A stretch of DNA of 64,000 nucleotides from Halodesulfovibrio aestuarii DSM 17919 = ATCC 29578 (lineage in GTDB: Bacteria; Desulfobacterota; Desulfovibrionia; Desulfovibrionales; Desulfovibrionaceae), in the NCBI RefSeq assembly GCF_000384815.1, contig NZ_ARQF01000018.1, positions 124,001 to 188,000 on the forward strand. The letters are read 5' to 3'. The first letter of the stretch is position 1, and every line of letters begins with the position of its first letter. Shown here piece after piece: positions 18,436 through 27,590 of the stretch. The translations under genes were made by a program, and so were the position numbers. A model generated the notes under the pieces. The model did no database searches. It was not told the origin of the DNA and saw nothing but the letters and a program-made list of their open reading frames with translations.

Positions 18436-19202
18436 GTCTTGTAGAGCTTAAAAATCTTACCAAAACTTTTGGTGGACTGCTTGCCGTTAATGACGTTTCT
18501 TTCAGTGTAGAAAAAGGTTCTATTGTAGGTCTTATCGGCCCTAACGGCGCTGGCAAGACCACTGTATTTAACCTGATTACCGGTAACTATATTCCAGATA
18601 CCGGAGAAGCGATTTTCAACGGTAAAAATGTGGTTGGTATGCAGACCCACCGCATTGTTAACCTTGGTATCGCACGCACCTTTCAGACTATTCGTCTTTT
18701 TAAAAGCTTGAACGCGTTAGAGAACGTACTTTCCGGCTGCCATTGCCGTATGAAATCCGGTGTGTTTGCTTCCATGTTCCGCACTTCTGCCCAGCGTGCC
18801 GAAGAAAAGCATGTGCTTGAAAAAGCGATGGCAGAACTTGAGTTTGTTGGACTTAAAGATCAGTGGAATATTCAGGCTGATAGTCTTTCTTACGGAAACC
18901 AGCGTTTGCTGGAAATTGCCCGTGCATTGGCAACAGAGCCCAAGTTCATTATTCTTGATGAACCTGCTGGCGGCATGAACGATCAAGAAACGCAGGAGCT
19001 TATTGATATTATCAAGGCCATTCGTGATCGTGGTATTACTGTGCTTCTTATTGAACATGACATGAGTCTTGTAATGAAGATCTGTGAGCATCTCATTGTA
19101 CTTGAATACGGTGCTGTTATCGCGGAAGGCGATCCGGAAACTATTAAAAATGATCCCCGGGTTATCGAAGCGTATCTCGGTGCTGACGATGATCTGCTGT
19201 AA
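18432..19202 (+). CDS. livG: Branched-chain amino acid ABC transporter ATPase LivG
   Basis: 256-residue ATP-binding subunit. Walker [10 protein letters not shown] (about 36-44), signature [15 protein letters not shown], Walker [12 protein letters not shown] and the switch histidine in [10 protein letters not shown] are all present. The LivG-type signature is LSYG rather than LSGG, and the C-terminal extension ends VIEAYLG. It pairs with LivF on the cytoplasmic side of LivHM. Confidence 0.93.
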   Translation: MSLVELKNLTKTFGGLLAVNDVSFSVEKGSIVGLIGPNGAGKTTVFNLITGNYIPDTGEAIFNGKNVVGMQTHRIVNLGIARTFQTIRLFKSLNALENVLSGCHCRMKSGVFASMFRTSAQRAEEKHVLEKAMAELEFVGLKDQWNIQADSLSYGNQRLLEIARALATEPKFIILDEPAGGMNDQETQELIDIIKAIRDRGITVLLIEHDMSLVMKICEHLIVLEYGAVIAEGDPETIKNDPRVIEAYLGADDDLL

Positions 19203-19216
19203 GGGAGACCTGCCAT

Positions 19217-19933
19217 ATGCTACTTGAACTTCGTGATCTGCATGTAAAATACGGTAACGTTGAGGCCCTGCACGGCATCAATCTTACTGTTGACGAAGGT
19301 GAGATCGTCACCATCCTTGGTGCAAACGGGGCAGGAAAATCCACCACGTTGAATTCAATTTGTGGACTTGTAAAAGCGACCCAAGGTGAAATTCTTCTCG
19401 ATGGGCAACCGATCCATTCTGTTCCGGCACATAATATCGTTAAACTGGGAATTTCTCAGTCTCCGGAAGGGCGTCGTGTATTTTCTACACTTACGGTAGA
19501 AGAAAATATGGATCTGGGCGCGTTTACCTTGAAAGATAAAGGGGTGATCGAGCGTAACCGGGAATGGATATATGACCTTTTCCCTCGCTTGCTTGAGCGA
19601 CGAACCCAGTTGGCAGGTACGCTTTCCGGTGGAGAGCAGCAGATGCTTGCAATTGGTCGTGCTCTTATGTCCAATCCACGCTTATTGCTTCTGGACGAAC
19701 CTTCTCTTGGTCTTGCACCTATTCTTGTAAAATCTATTTTTGAAACAATTCGCAAAATCAACAAACACGGTCTCACCGTGATTCTCGTTGAACAAAATGC
19801 ACGTGCCGCACTAAAACTTGCTGATCGTGGCTACGTTATGGAAGTAGGGAATATTGTTCTTGCAGATGATGCTAAGACTCTACTGGCCAACCCTGAGATC
19901 CAGTCTGCTTACCTTGGTGGTAAGGGTCTGTAA
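19217..19933 (+). CDS. livF: Branched-chain amino acid ABC transporter ATPase LivF
   Basis: 238-residue ATPase, last gene of the operon. Walker A GANGAGKST (about 35-43), signature LSGGEQQMLAIGRAL, Walker B LLLLDEPSLGLAP and the switch His replaced by Gln in LVEQNAR, which is usual for LivF. GGGAG lies about 10 nt before the ATG. A strong terminator follows. Confidence 0.93.
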   Translation: MLLELRDLHVKYGNVEALHGINLTVDEGEIVTILGANGAGKSTTLNSICGLVKATQGEILLDGQPIHSVPAHNIVKLGISQSPEGRRVFSTLTVEENMDLGAFTLKDKGVIERNREWIYDLFPRLLERRTQLAGTLSGGEQQMLAIGRALMSNPRLLLLDEPSLGLAPILVKSIFETIRKINKHGLTVILVEQNARAALKLADRGYVMEVGNIVLADDAKTLLANPEIQSAYLGGKGL

Positions 19934-19952
19934 TTGTAGGTTCCACTGCAAT

Positions 19953-19990
19953 AAAAAAAGCCGCGGTACAACGTACCGCGGCTTTTTTTA
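19953..19990. terminator. Bidirectional terminator between livF and slyX
   Basis: An 11-bp perfect stem, AGCCGCGGTAC (19959-19969) with GTACCGCGGCT (19973-19983), is flanked by an A-run and a T-run, so it works for both convergent units. Confidence 0.92.
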
Positions 19991-19991
19991 T

Positions 19992-20216
19992 TTATACATT
20001 TCCACCATAATGTGGTGGTGGTCCATCATCTACTCCGCCATCGTCAAGTGCAGGGCTGAGCTGACGGAGACGCAAAATCATTGCTTCCATCTTCTTTTCT
20101 ATTTCATCAATCTGGAACTGCTGACTGGTTAGTGCCTCATTAAGTTCAGTAATTGTTTTATCCTGAAAATAGAGCTGTTCTTCTAACTGGGTGATGCGTT
20201 CTTTAGTCTCTTTCAT
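19992..20216 (-). CDS. slyX: SlyX-family protein
   Basis: 74-residue SlyX-family protein, mostly one coiled-coil helix (about 5-55) with heptad leucines and isoleucines (LEEQLYFQDKTITELNEAL), then a proline-rich tail ending PPHYGGNV; PPHY near the end is a family mark. The function of SlyX is unknown. Its start overlaps the end of the EVE-domain gene by four bases, so the two are coexpressed. Confidence 0.8.
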   Translation of the reverse strand: MKETKERITQLEEQLYFQDKTITELNEALTSQQFQIDEIEKKMEAMILRLRQLSPALDDGGVDDGPPPHYGGNV

Positions 20217-20683
20217 GCCTGCTCCTTTGCAAGGTTGCAGATGATATCAAATTCTTTTTTATCCACGGGCATTACAGAAAGACGGGAGCCTTTGCGTAAT
20301 AATTCCATGTTTTCCAGTCCCGGAACCTGACGTAATTCTTTTAACGAAATGGCTCTCGGAAACTTCTCTACAAACTTAACATCTACCATAAACCAGCGGG
20401 GGTTTTCTTCTGTTGATTTAGGATCAAAATGACCGTCTTCCGGATCCCACGCTGTATGATCGGGATAACTTTCTCGTACAACTTCACATAGCCCGACAAC
20501 TGAAGGGTTGGTGACACTGTGATAAAACAGCACCTTGTCGCCAAGTTTCATTTCGTCGCGCATGAAGTTACGTGCCTGATAATTACGAACACCGTCCCAT
20601 GATGTTATTTGTTCCGGCTCATTTTCCAGAGTGTCGATGGAGTAGCAGCCAGGTTCAGATTTAACCAGCCAGTAGTTAGCCAT
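20213..20683 (-). CDS. EVE-domain protein
   Basis: 156-residue single-domain EVE protein (thymocyte nuclear protein 1 type). The start YWLVKSEPGCYSIDTLE, WDGVRNYQARNFMR and the VLFYHSVTNPSVVGLCEV stretch are diagnostic. EVE domains resemble YTH/PUA folds and are thought to bind modified bases in RNA or DNA. It is the first gene of a two-gene unit with slyX. Confidence 0.88.
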   Translation of the reverse strand: MANYWLVKSEPGCYSIDTLENEPEQITSWDGVRNYQARNFMRDEMKLGDKVLFYHSVTNPSVVGLCEVVRESYPDHTAWDPEDGHFDPKSTEENPRWFMVDVKFVEKFPRAISLKELRQVPGLENMELLRKGSRLSVMPVDKKEFDIICNLAKEQA

Positions 20684-21095
20684 AGTGAACTCCGTTTCTA
20701 TTATGAAGACTGGTAGCAGTCCGAGTGTTAACTTTATTTCTATAACAGAAGATTATCTCAGTCTGTTTTTGAATACAAGTTGTAGCGAACGTTGCAAGGA
20801 GGACTGGCAATGGAGTATTTCGCAGTGTGGTAGAGCGTAGCATAGTTTGGGGGATGTCGTAACGGATTTCTTTTGTGAGTTCGTAGGCTCAAGTAATAAA
20901 ATAGTTCTGTCGAAGGAATAGCATTCTTGTATAGTACGTTATTTTTATGAGTATTGCAGGTTGTGGGTATGAACATAATTCGTGACTATCTCTTGGTAAT
21001 ATCTCTTGAAATAAGGAAATAGTCTTTCATGGATGAATTTAGTTTGGTAATGTACCATACAAAGCTATTGAAAAGTACTGTTATGGGAGATGGAC
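20684..21095 (+). other. Intergenic region with a 7-codon ORF behind a strong RBS
   Basis: No standard gene is present in this divergent gap. On the plus strand, AAGGAGG (20796-20802) sits 7 nt before an ATG at 20810 that reads M-E-Y-F-A-V-W and stops at 20833. The ribosome binding site is better than that of most genes here, so a leader peptide is possible, but the next gene lies over 250 bases away. Confidence 0.25.
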
Positions 21096-21566
21096 ATGAA
21101 AACTCACCGCGCGTCATTGATGATGGGAATATTTTTGTTTGTAGTAGTGGCTTTATTACCAACATGGGCCTCTGCTCGAGCAATGCAAAAAGAACAAACG
21201 TTGTATGTTCCTGCCTATTCTTACATTTATCATGGGAATAAAGAGGCAAAAATCAAGCTGACAACAACTCTGAGTGTGCGAAATACAAGCCGGACAGAGA
21301 GTATCCGTATTGTCAGTGTAGACTATTATGATACTGATGGAAAATTGTTGCGTAGCTATGTAAAAGAACCAGTTGTTATGAAGCCACTTCAGTCTCTGCG
21401 TTACATTGTAAGCCTTGACGACGAGGAAGGCGGCTCAGGTGCAAATTTTGTTCTTAAATGGGAAGCTGATAAAGCGGTAGATGTGCCTATTATTGAGAGT
21501 ATAATGCTTGGCACCGGCTCTTCATATGGCTTTTCATTTCTTACTCAAGGTGTACCTATCGAATAG
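21096..21566 (+). CDS. DUF3124 periplasmic protein
   Basis: 156 residues from ATG 21096 (GGGAG spaced well; an in-frame ATG also lies at 21090). A signal peptide ends near TWASA; the mature protein has the DUF3124 features LYVPAYSYIYHGN, LSVRNTSRTESIRI, VDYYDTDGKLLRSY and GSGANFVLKWEA. The function is unknown. Its stop codon directly abuts the stop of the diadenylate cyclase gene on the other strand, with no terminator between. Confidence 0.8.
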   Translation: MKTHRASLMMGIFLFVVVALLPTWASARAMQKEQTLYVPAYSYIYHGNKEAKIKLTTTLSVRNTSRTESIRIVSVDYYDTDGKLLRSYVKEPVVMKPLQSLRYIVSLDDEEGGSGANFVLKWEADKAVDVPIIESIMLGTGSSYGFSFLTQGVPIE

Positions 21567-22982
21567 CTATTCCTCCAGCCAATCTGTGAGCAGTGGCGGA
21601 GTGGACACATAGCGCATTGGTTTCCATTGGCATTGTGCTGTAAGTTCAATGCCGTGCTGAATAACGGATACAGGTCTGTCAGAAGAAACTACTATTGTAA
21701 TAATGTTTTTGTGCATGGCAGTGAAACGTACTGCGGAGTTAAATCGTGCTCCACGTGCCCTATTTTCTCCGGGTACTGTTCGTCCATCCAGTAGGCAAGC
21801 AAAACCAAGCAGTGTTGAAGACTTGCTGATGTGTAATGCTCCATCAACTTTTGCAAGTGAACAAGCGATATCAATGTTCTCAGGCAGGCTCAAATCAAGT
21901 GGGGATTGCAGTATCTGTCCTGCAATATTTCGTGGAATAGTATTGAGATCCAGTACTAGGGTGCAACCGTGTTTACGTTCGCGAGCCTGTACTACAACAC
22001 GTGTTGTATACTGAAAAATATTGTGCTGTTGTTCAGGTGTTAAGTTGGATTCGAGTAATGCTTCTTCCAGTTGAACAAGGTTTGGCTTGCGGTTTGTTGC
22101 AAGAAAGTTACCTGATGCGAAACTGCAAATGAGTTCGTCATCCAGTTTTACCATTCCGTGATTTCCTTCAAACATTACGAGGAGCGACCCTGGGGGAAGC
22201 TCGCCGGAAGCAATACCGGCAAGGGTACAACCGTCTGAAATAAGATAGCGCTCTGTATTTTCGACTGCCTGAAGTGTCTTCCTGCAATGACGGAGGTTTA
22301 CGAGGAGAGGTTGCTCCATTCGCGGAAATGATGCTTGAAAATGGACGTGCTGCAGGAAGCGTGGTTCAACAAAAGCAATTTTTCCACGCGGCCATGCGCC
22401 TTCTTCTCGTGTGTTTGAGATACCTAGAATTGCATTAAGTGTAGGATAGATACGTAAATATGTATCCATTCCTAACGATTCACTTCTTTTGTCTATGATG
22501 TAATCACGGATGGCGTGTTGAGCGTACGCTTGTAGAACATAACTGGAAGTATCGTTGCGCAGACCGGCATCCTGACTGAAGTCGGCACACAGTTGTGTGG
22601 CTGCGTATTCCAGCCAGCGAAGGATAGGGCCTTTGGAGCAGATGTCTGGATGTTCTTCTGTGAACCACATCTGGAATGGAAGTGTTATGCAGGAGCCCCC
22701 ATAGGATATCAGGCCAGAAAGTTGCGGATCCTCTACCGTATCGAATTCCTGCAGCAGATCACAGGAAACTGTTTCCTGAAAATTTGCAAAAAGATCTTTG
22801 AGACGCGGTTGGTGACCGTCGAGCAAATTTTGTGGATCAAGAATATAAAATGGTCCATCACATTCCAGACAGATGATCAGCGCCACGCGGCTGGGGCCGG
22901 CGAAGTGTGACAGACCATCACTCAACCCATCAAGAATATTGTAAATACTTCTTCTCCAATGTGAAGTGCCCATTGTCGTCAT
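21567..22982 (-). CDS. Putative diadenylate cyclase with unknown N-terminal domain
   Basis: 471 residues. The C-terminal part (about 325-455) resembles the DAC (DisA_N) domain that joins two ATP into c-di-AMP: KVDGALHIS with the DGA motif at 380-382, and RGARFNSAV (410-418) in the place of the RHR motif, followed by the VVSSDRPV strand. The canonical G-T-R-H-R is here G-A-R-F-N, as I recall also for a subset of stand-alone DAC proteins, so activity is likely but unproven. Residues 1-320 match no domain I can name and may be a sensor. There is no membrane segment or signal peptide. Confidence 0.65.
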   Translation of the reverse strand: MTTMGTSHWRRSIYNILDGLSDGLSHFAGPSRVALIICLECDGPFYILDPQNLLDGHQPRLKDLFANFQETVSCDLLQEFDTVEDPQLSGLISYGGSCITLPFQMWFTEEHPDICSKGPILRWLEYAATQLCADFSQDAGLRNDTSSYVLQAYAQHAIRDYIIDKRSESLGMDTYLRIYPTLNAILGISNTREEGAWPRGKIAFVEPRFLQHVHFQASFPRMEQPLLVNLRHCRKTLQAVENTERYLISDGCTLAGIASGELPPGSLLVMFEGNHGMVKLDDELICSFASGNFLATNRKPNLVQLEEALLESNLTPEQQHNIFQYTTRVVVQARERKHGCTLVLDLNTIPRNIAGQILQSPLDLSLPENIDIACSLAKVDGALHISKSSTLLGFACLLDGRTVPGENRARGARFNSAVRFTAMHKNIITIVVSSDRPVSVIQHGIELTAQCQWKPMRYVSTPPLLTDWLEE

Positions 22983-23374
22983 CTTGTTCTCCTCGCGGCA
23001 GAGGTTGGGGGAAGCCCAACACTATAAAAAACGAAATATTGCGCGTTAGCTTCTGATTAATTTGTAGCAACTTGCTATAATAGAAACATTACTGTTGATT
23101 GTCGAGGTATGTTCATAACTCAGTATAATACAAGAGAATCAGCCACAGGGTTGCTCTGTGTATAATATGTGGTAGCCTATCTGCATGTGTAAAAAGGAGC
23201 AAGAACAAGTGTCTATTTCAAGTGAGAACGTTCTTGTTTTACAAGTAAATATAATTGTAAGAGTAGTACAAAATTTCTCAACTATAGTATAAATATACTT
23301 GGGCGTAGCAATTGTATTTGTATATGTTCTTATATCTTAGGCTAAGAATGAACAGTATCTTCAGGAAAACAAGT
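22983..23374. promoter_or_regulatory. Divergent intergenic region
   Basis: About 390 bases between two divergent genes. Two TATAAT hexamers occur on the plus strand (23124-23129 and 23161-23166), neither with a good -35 at standard spacing. No gene is seen. The in-frame ATG and TTG codons from 23312 on belong to the next reading frame but lack a good ribosome site. Confidence 0.3.
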
Positions 23375-25348
23375 ATGGCTAAAAAACGGGTGAGGGGAAA
23401 AGTTCTCCCCTTTCATACGCAACAGAATGCTTTCAGCACCGTAGATGACTCGACAAGCGTAACATGTGACGAGTCTTCTGTTGATGCGCCAGACTTTTCT
23501 GTTGGGCAAAATATCCAGTCGGAATGTACAGGCAATGCAGACCAAGTGCAGCTTGAAGTTACGGTTGATCTTGATCCGTGGTCTGATGAGGCATGGCAGG
23601 CGTCGCTAAGCGGTGTTGAAAGTGACCTCGTAACGGAGCTATTTGGAACTGAAAAGTCTGTACCATCTTCTAATGAAGTAACTATTGAGGAAATGCAGTG
23701 GCTGCTGAAAAGTTCTTCTGTAGATGCTGATTGCAGTGATGGTTTTGGTGCGTCTTCCGACTCCGGTTATATTTTGGGGTTACCGACTAAACAGCTTGCA
23801 GATGCACAAAAAAACGGGACACTGACTCACTTGATTGAGTATCGCTACCGCAAGTCGATGCAATTTCCTGTACTTGATAAGGTTTTGAATAAATTTGCTG
23901 CTGAGGCTTCTAAACGCTTACGGAAGATTGCAGGGCAGTCTTGTCAGGTAAGAGCCATACGTTCTGCCCGTGCTCCATTTGATGTATGGCTGCGAATGGA
24001 TCATCCTGTTGCAACCACCTTTTCTATGTTCCCGCTGGATGGCGTGAGTGTGTTTGGAATGGAACGTGATGTTGCGGCAGGGCTAGCCCACGCGATTTTT
24101 TCAGGAGGGGAGCAGGAGCTCGTCCCGCAGTTGCTTCGTAGGCTGGCTGCGCTGAAAAAGAAGAATAAAAATATCTCACGCTGTCCTATAGCAAGTAGTG
24201 TGGTGCGGCATGTACTTCATCTCTTATTGCTTGATATGGAGTGGGCGTTGGCTCCGTATTATGAAGTCGAGTCTATGCATAGCAAAGCGGATGAGCCAGC
24301 TTTATACAGTAAACATTTCTGGCTGGATGAACCCTGTATTGTATGTGAACTGTCCGTAAGTATAGACAGCACTGAAGGCAGTGAAGGCTCTGGTATTAGC
24401 GGAACAATGATGATGGTTTTTCCTGAGAAAATGTTGGAAGAGCTTCTTCCGATTCTTACAGGAAAACAGTCGGTTCTTGTGCCGGAGTTTACAGAAATTG
24501 ATGCTTCAGCCCAAGAGCACCTTTTGCATTTAGACAATGACGCGTTACGATCTGAGTTGGAGACTCAGCATCCGTTGTCTGCGGCAGTTATTTTGTCTCA
24601 ATTGTCTGAAGACAGAAGGCTTACGATTGTTGAGAAGATGAGCAAAAACAAGCAGAAAGCAATAGAAAGGCGAGCAGGACATAGAGCGGGAATTGAAAAT
24701 GTTTTGTCTGAACAACAGCAGTTTGTTGCTTCGGTACTAGCGCTTGGTGAAAACCATGCCGCACAGGTGCTCAGCAGCTTTTCTCCAGAAGCCGCAGCCG
24801 GCTTTTTACGGGAGGCAGGCAAATTGCCGTCGTTGTATTCGGAGCAAGTAAACGCGCTGTTGAAAAGTCGGAACAGTTCGATTGTCAGTGCCGGTGCACT
24901 GGTTGTGGATAGTGCGCTTGTCCGAAGGTTGATGATACGGGCAATTGCAGCAAAAGATATGGCGCAGGTTGTAGCTTTATGCCGCAACGACAGAGTGCAT
25001 ATGCCGTTTGCATTAATTTTGTCAGTGCCTGTGGAAGACCTTGTTGCAGTGCTCCGTAACGAACCTGTATCAATCCAGTCTGCAGTTATTTGTCAACTTC
25101 TGGGAACAGACAGAGACTATACCGCAAAAGTATTTGAAGTCTTTTCTCCGGAAGAACGACAGGAGATTGCGAAGCAGTTGGCGTATGAAAAACGTATTGA
25201 ACCCGAGTTTGTGACACTTTTAGAGAATTATTTTATTGCACAGCTTTCAAAACGTAGTGACAACGAGGCATTAAGTATTCCGGAGCAGGAGCAGTGGGCA
25301 GTTTCCGGTACTGTTGAATGGCTGTTAGAAAATTTTTCTCTTGAGTAG
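23375..25348 (+). CDS. FliM-like/FliG-like chimeric protein
   Basis: 657 residues from ATG 23375 (AGGA upstream; alternative starts at 23348 and 23312). Residues 1-160 are acidic, low-complexity and without signal peptide. Residues about 165-365 follow the FliM middle domain: a long helix LDKVLNKFAAEASKRLRKI, FSMFPLDGVSVFG, an AIFSGG turn (FFGG in FliM), a second long helix and SGTMMMVFPEKMLEELLPIL. Two FliG-middle-like segments follow: ALRSELETQHPLSAAVILSQL (about 390-410) and LVAVLRNEPVSIQSAVICQL with KRIEPEFVTLLENYF (about 556-620). No other flagellar gene lies nearby. The identification is by pattern, not by search. Confidence 0.55.
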   Translation: MAKKRVRGKVLPFHTQQNAFSTVDDSTSVTCDESSVDAPDFSVGQNIQSECTGNADQVQLEVTVDLDPWSDEAWQASLSGVESDLVTELFGTEKSVPSSNEVTIEEMQWLLKSSSVDADCSDGFGASSDSGYILGLPTKQLADAQKNGTLTHLIEYRYRKSMQFPVLDKVLNKFAAEASKRLRKIAGQSCQVRAIRSARAPFDVWLRMDHPVATTFSMFPLDGVSVFGMERDVAAGLAHAIFSGGEQELVPQLLRRLAALKKKNKNISRCPIASSVVRHVLHLLLLDMEWALAPYYEVESMHSKADEPALYSKHFWLDEPCIVCELSVSIDSTEGSEGSGISGTMMMVFPEKMLEELLPILTGKQSVLVPEFTEIDASAQEHLLHLDNDALRSELETQHPLSAAVILSQLSEDRRLTIVEKMSKNKQKAIERRAGHRAGIENVLSEQQQFVASVLALGENHAAQVLSSFSPEAAAGFLREAGKLPSLYSEQVNALLKSRNSSIVSAGALVVDSALVRRLMIRAIAAKDMAQVVALCRNDRVHMPFALILSVPVEDLVAVLRNEPVSIQSAVICQLLGTDRDYTAKVFEVFSPEERQEIAKQLAYEKRIEPEFVTLLENYFIAQLSKRSDNEALSIPEQEQWAVSGTVEWLLENFSLE

Positions 25349-25411
25349 ATCCATAATTATTGCTTGTTACTATGGACAGACATTACGGGTTGCGTAGTGC
25401 TATTGATTTTT

Positions 25412-25462
25412 AAAAAGCTAAGGTCGACTCGCAGAATTTTTGCGAATCGACCTTAGCTTTTT
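25412..25462. terminator. Long bidirectional terminator
   Basis: A stem of 16 bp (AAGCTAAGGTCGA core at 25415-25427 with its complement at 25447-25459), extended inward by TCGCA/TGCGA after one mismatch, flanked by A- and T-runs. It separates two convergent genes. Confidence 0.9.
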
Positions 25463-25530
25463 CATTTCTATACAGAGTTTTTATCGGGAGATAAAAGTTC
25501 TGAGTGGGGAGAGCTCTCCAATACTGTAAA

Positions 25531-27540
25531 TCAGCTTTTGTTTACTGAGAACGGGGATGCCTTGCCTTGGCCTGATTGAGGATCGCGCTGAGATTGACGA
25601 CTACGTTTCTTGCTGTCGCGTTCGGAAAATCTACTGGAGCCGCGCTTGCCGGAATCATGCTTGTTGTTCGTTTGCTTAGCATTAGTTTGTTTTGCAGTAT
25701 ATGCGCTGCGCTTTCCTCGCGATGCTTTGGAATTCTTGTGTCCAACGCTCGGTATCAGGATGTGGTGCTGTCGGAGACGTTCAGCATCGGAGCGAGCGAC
25801 AAAAATTTCGTCTCCTTTTTCATCTATGCGAGCATAGTAGGATGCTGTTGCCACCGTGCCTGGTGTCGGGATGAAACACTGGACTTGCTGTGGCTGCCAG
25901 CCACGGGCGCGAAGCCAGTTGCCTAGTTCGTGCATGTGGTTGTCGGTACAGCCCGGGAACGCACTCATGAGATACGGGATCACATATTGTTCTTTTCCGG
26001 CTTGTTCAGAGTATTGTTTGAATGCGTTCAGAAATTTTTCAAAGGAAGCAAGACCCGGCTTCCGCATGCGGTTCAGCACGCCATCGCAAATGTGTTCGGG
26101 TGCTACTTTGAGCTGACCACCGGTAAATTCCATGGTGTATGCACGAAGGGCAGTTTCTTCTTTTTGTGCGAGATCGTAGCGGACCCCGCTGGCAACACGA
26201 ACGTTTTTGATTCCCTTAATTTTTTGGATATCGCGCAGCAGCATAATGCCTTCTGCCTGATTTACTGTAAATTGCGGGCACACTTTGGGATACATGCAGC
26301 TTTGGCGCTTACATTTTTCAGGGCTAACCTTACAGTATGCTTGCCACATGTTAGCGGAAGGGCCTCCCACGTCGCTTATAGATCCGTTGAATCGTTTGTT
26401 GCGGGTGAGGGCTTCAACTTCTCTCATGATGGATTCTTTACTTCGTGAGGCAATTCTTCTGCCCTGATGCAGTGCAAGCGAACAAAATGAACAGCCTCCA
26501 CCACAGCCCCGGTGCGTTGTGATGCTGGTTGTCATCATATCAACACACGGAATTTTTTCTTTGTAGGATGGATGCTGTGTTTTTGCGTATGGCAGGCCGT
26601 AGAGCTCGTCCATCTCTTCTTCAGACAGAGGCAGGGCTGGCGGAGCTAGAATAACCGCCCGCTTACCGACGGGCTGTATTGCCCATTCATCAGCTTTTTG
26701 AACATGGCGTTCAAGTGTAAGGGTGGCCGTCATGAGCTGTTTACCGTCAGCTTCTATATCTTCGTGTGATGGGAGCTCCACGATTTTTGCCTGTGGCGGA
26801 ATATCCTCGCGGGTTCCCATGTAGGCGACTCCGCGCACCTCCTGCGCAATGTACGAAAACGGTGTGCCGGATGTCTCACCGTACTGGTCAAGAATATGGG
26901 CAAGGTGCAGCATAGCGTATTCACCCATGCCGTAAACGACACAGTCTGCTTTACTATCAAGAAGAATAGAGCGGCGCAGTTTGTCTGTCCAGAAATCGTA
27001 GTGCGTGATGCGTCGAAGTGAAGCTTCAATGCCGCCGATGACTACTGGAATATTGGGAAACGCACTGCGGACGAGGTTGGAATAAACAATCGTGGCACGG
27101 TTAGGCCTCGCACCGGCTTTTCCACCGGGGGTGTACGCATCGTCATGGCGTTTTTTCCTAAATGCAGTGTAGTGCGCCAACATGGAATCAATGGCTCCTG
27201 CGCTTACAGAAGCGAATAGACGCGGACGCCCCATTGCAAGAATGTCATCCGTTTTGTCCCAGCGAGGTTGGGCAATAATGCCTACGCGATAGCCGTGTGC
27301 TACAAGCCAGCGCCCTAGAAGGGAGGCTGCAAAGCTCGGGTGATCAACGTAAGAGTCGCCAGTGATGAAGAGTATATCAAGTTCATCCCAACCGAGTTCA
27401 TCCATTTCCTTTTTGGACATAGGAAGAAATGCTGGTTGTTCAAGCGGTGCACGGCCGAGAACTTGACGCTCTGATTTTTGATTCCATGTTTTTGTCATGC
27501 GCGGAATATAAGGATTGCGCAGTGGTCTGGCAATAGACAA
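25531..27540 (-). CDS. ygiQ: YgiQ-family radical SAM protein
   Basis: 669-residue UPF0313/YgiQ protein. The N-terminal block FLPMSKKEMDELGWDELD and GDSYVDHPSFAASLLGRWL are family signatures. The radical-SAM triad is Cys346, Cys350 and Cys353 in HRGCGGGCSFCSL. The last 70 residues are basic and low-complexity (rich in Lys, Arg, Ser, Gln), which may bind nucleic acid. The reaction is not known. The start could also be the ATG for MTKTWNQ, 14 codons later. A weak 50-base gap separates it from the LysE gene upstream. Confidence 0.88.
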   Translation of the reverse strand: MSIARPLRNPYIPRMTKTWNQKSERQVLGRAPLEQPAFLPMSKKEMDELGWDELDILFITGDSYVDHPSFAASLLGRWLVAHGYRVGIIAQPRWDKTDDILAMGRPRLFASVSAGAIDSMLAHYTAFRKKRHDDAYTPGGKAGARPNRATIVYSNLVRSAFPNIPVVIGGIEASLRRITHYDFWTDKLRRSILLDSKADCVVYGMGEYAMLHLAHILDQYGETSGTPFSYIAQEVRGVAYMGTREDIPPQAKIVELPSHEDIEADGKQLMTATLTLERHVQKADEWAIQPVGKRAVILAPPALPLSEEEMDELYGLPYAKTQHPSYKEKIPCVDMMTTSITTHRGCGGGCSFCSLALHQGRRIASRSKESIMREVEALTRNKRFNGSISDVGGPSANMWQAYCKVSPEKCKRQSCMYPKVCPQFTVNQAEGIMLLRDIQKIKGIKNVRVASGVRYDLAQKEETALRAYTMEFTGGQLKVAPEHICDGVLNRMRKPGLASFEKFLNAFKQYSEQAGKEQYVIPYLMSAFPGCTDNHMHELGNWLRARGWQPQQVQCFIPTPGTVATASYYARIDEKGDEIFVARSDAERLRQHHILIPSVGHKNSKASRGKRSAYTAKQTNAKQTNNKHDSGKRGSSRFSERDSKKRSRQSQRDPQSGQGKASPFSVNKS

Positions 27541-27590
27541 TACCTGTCGGGAGAATTAATTCTTGAGCCAACGTTTCATGGAATTAAGTA

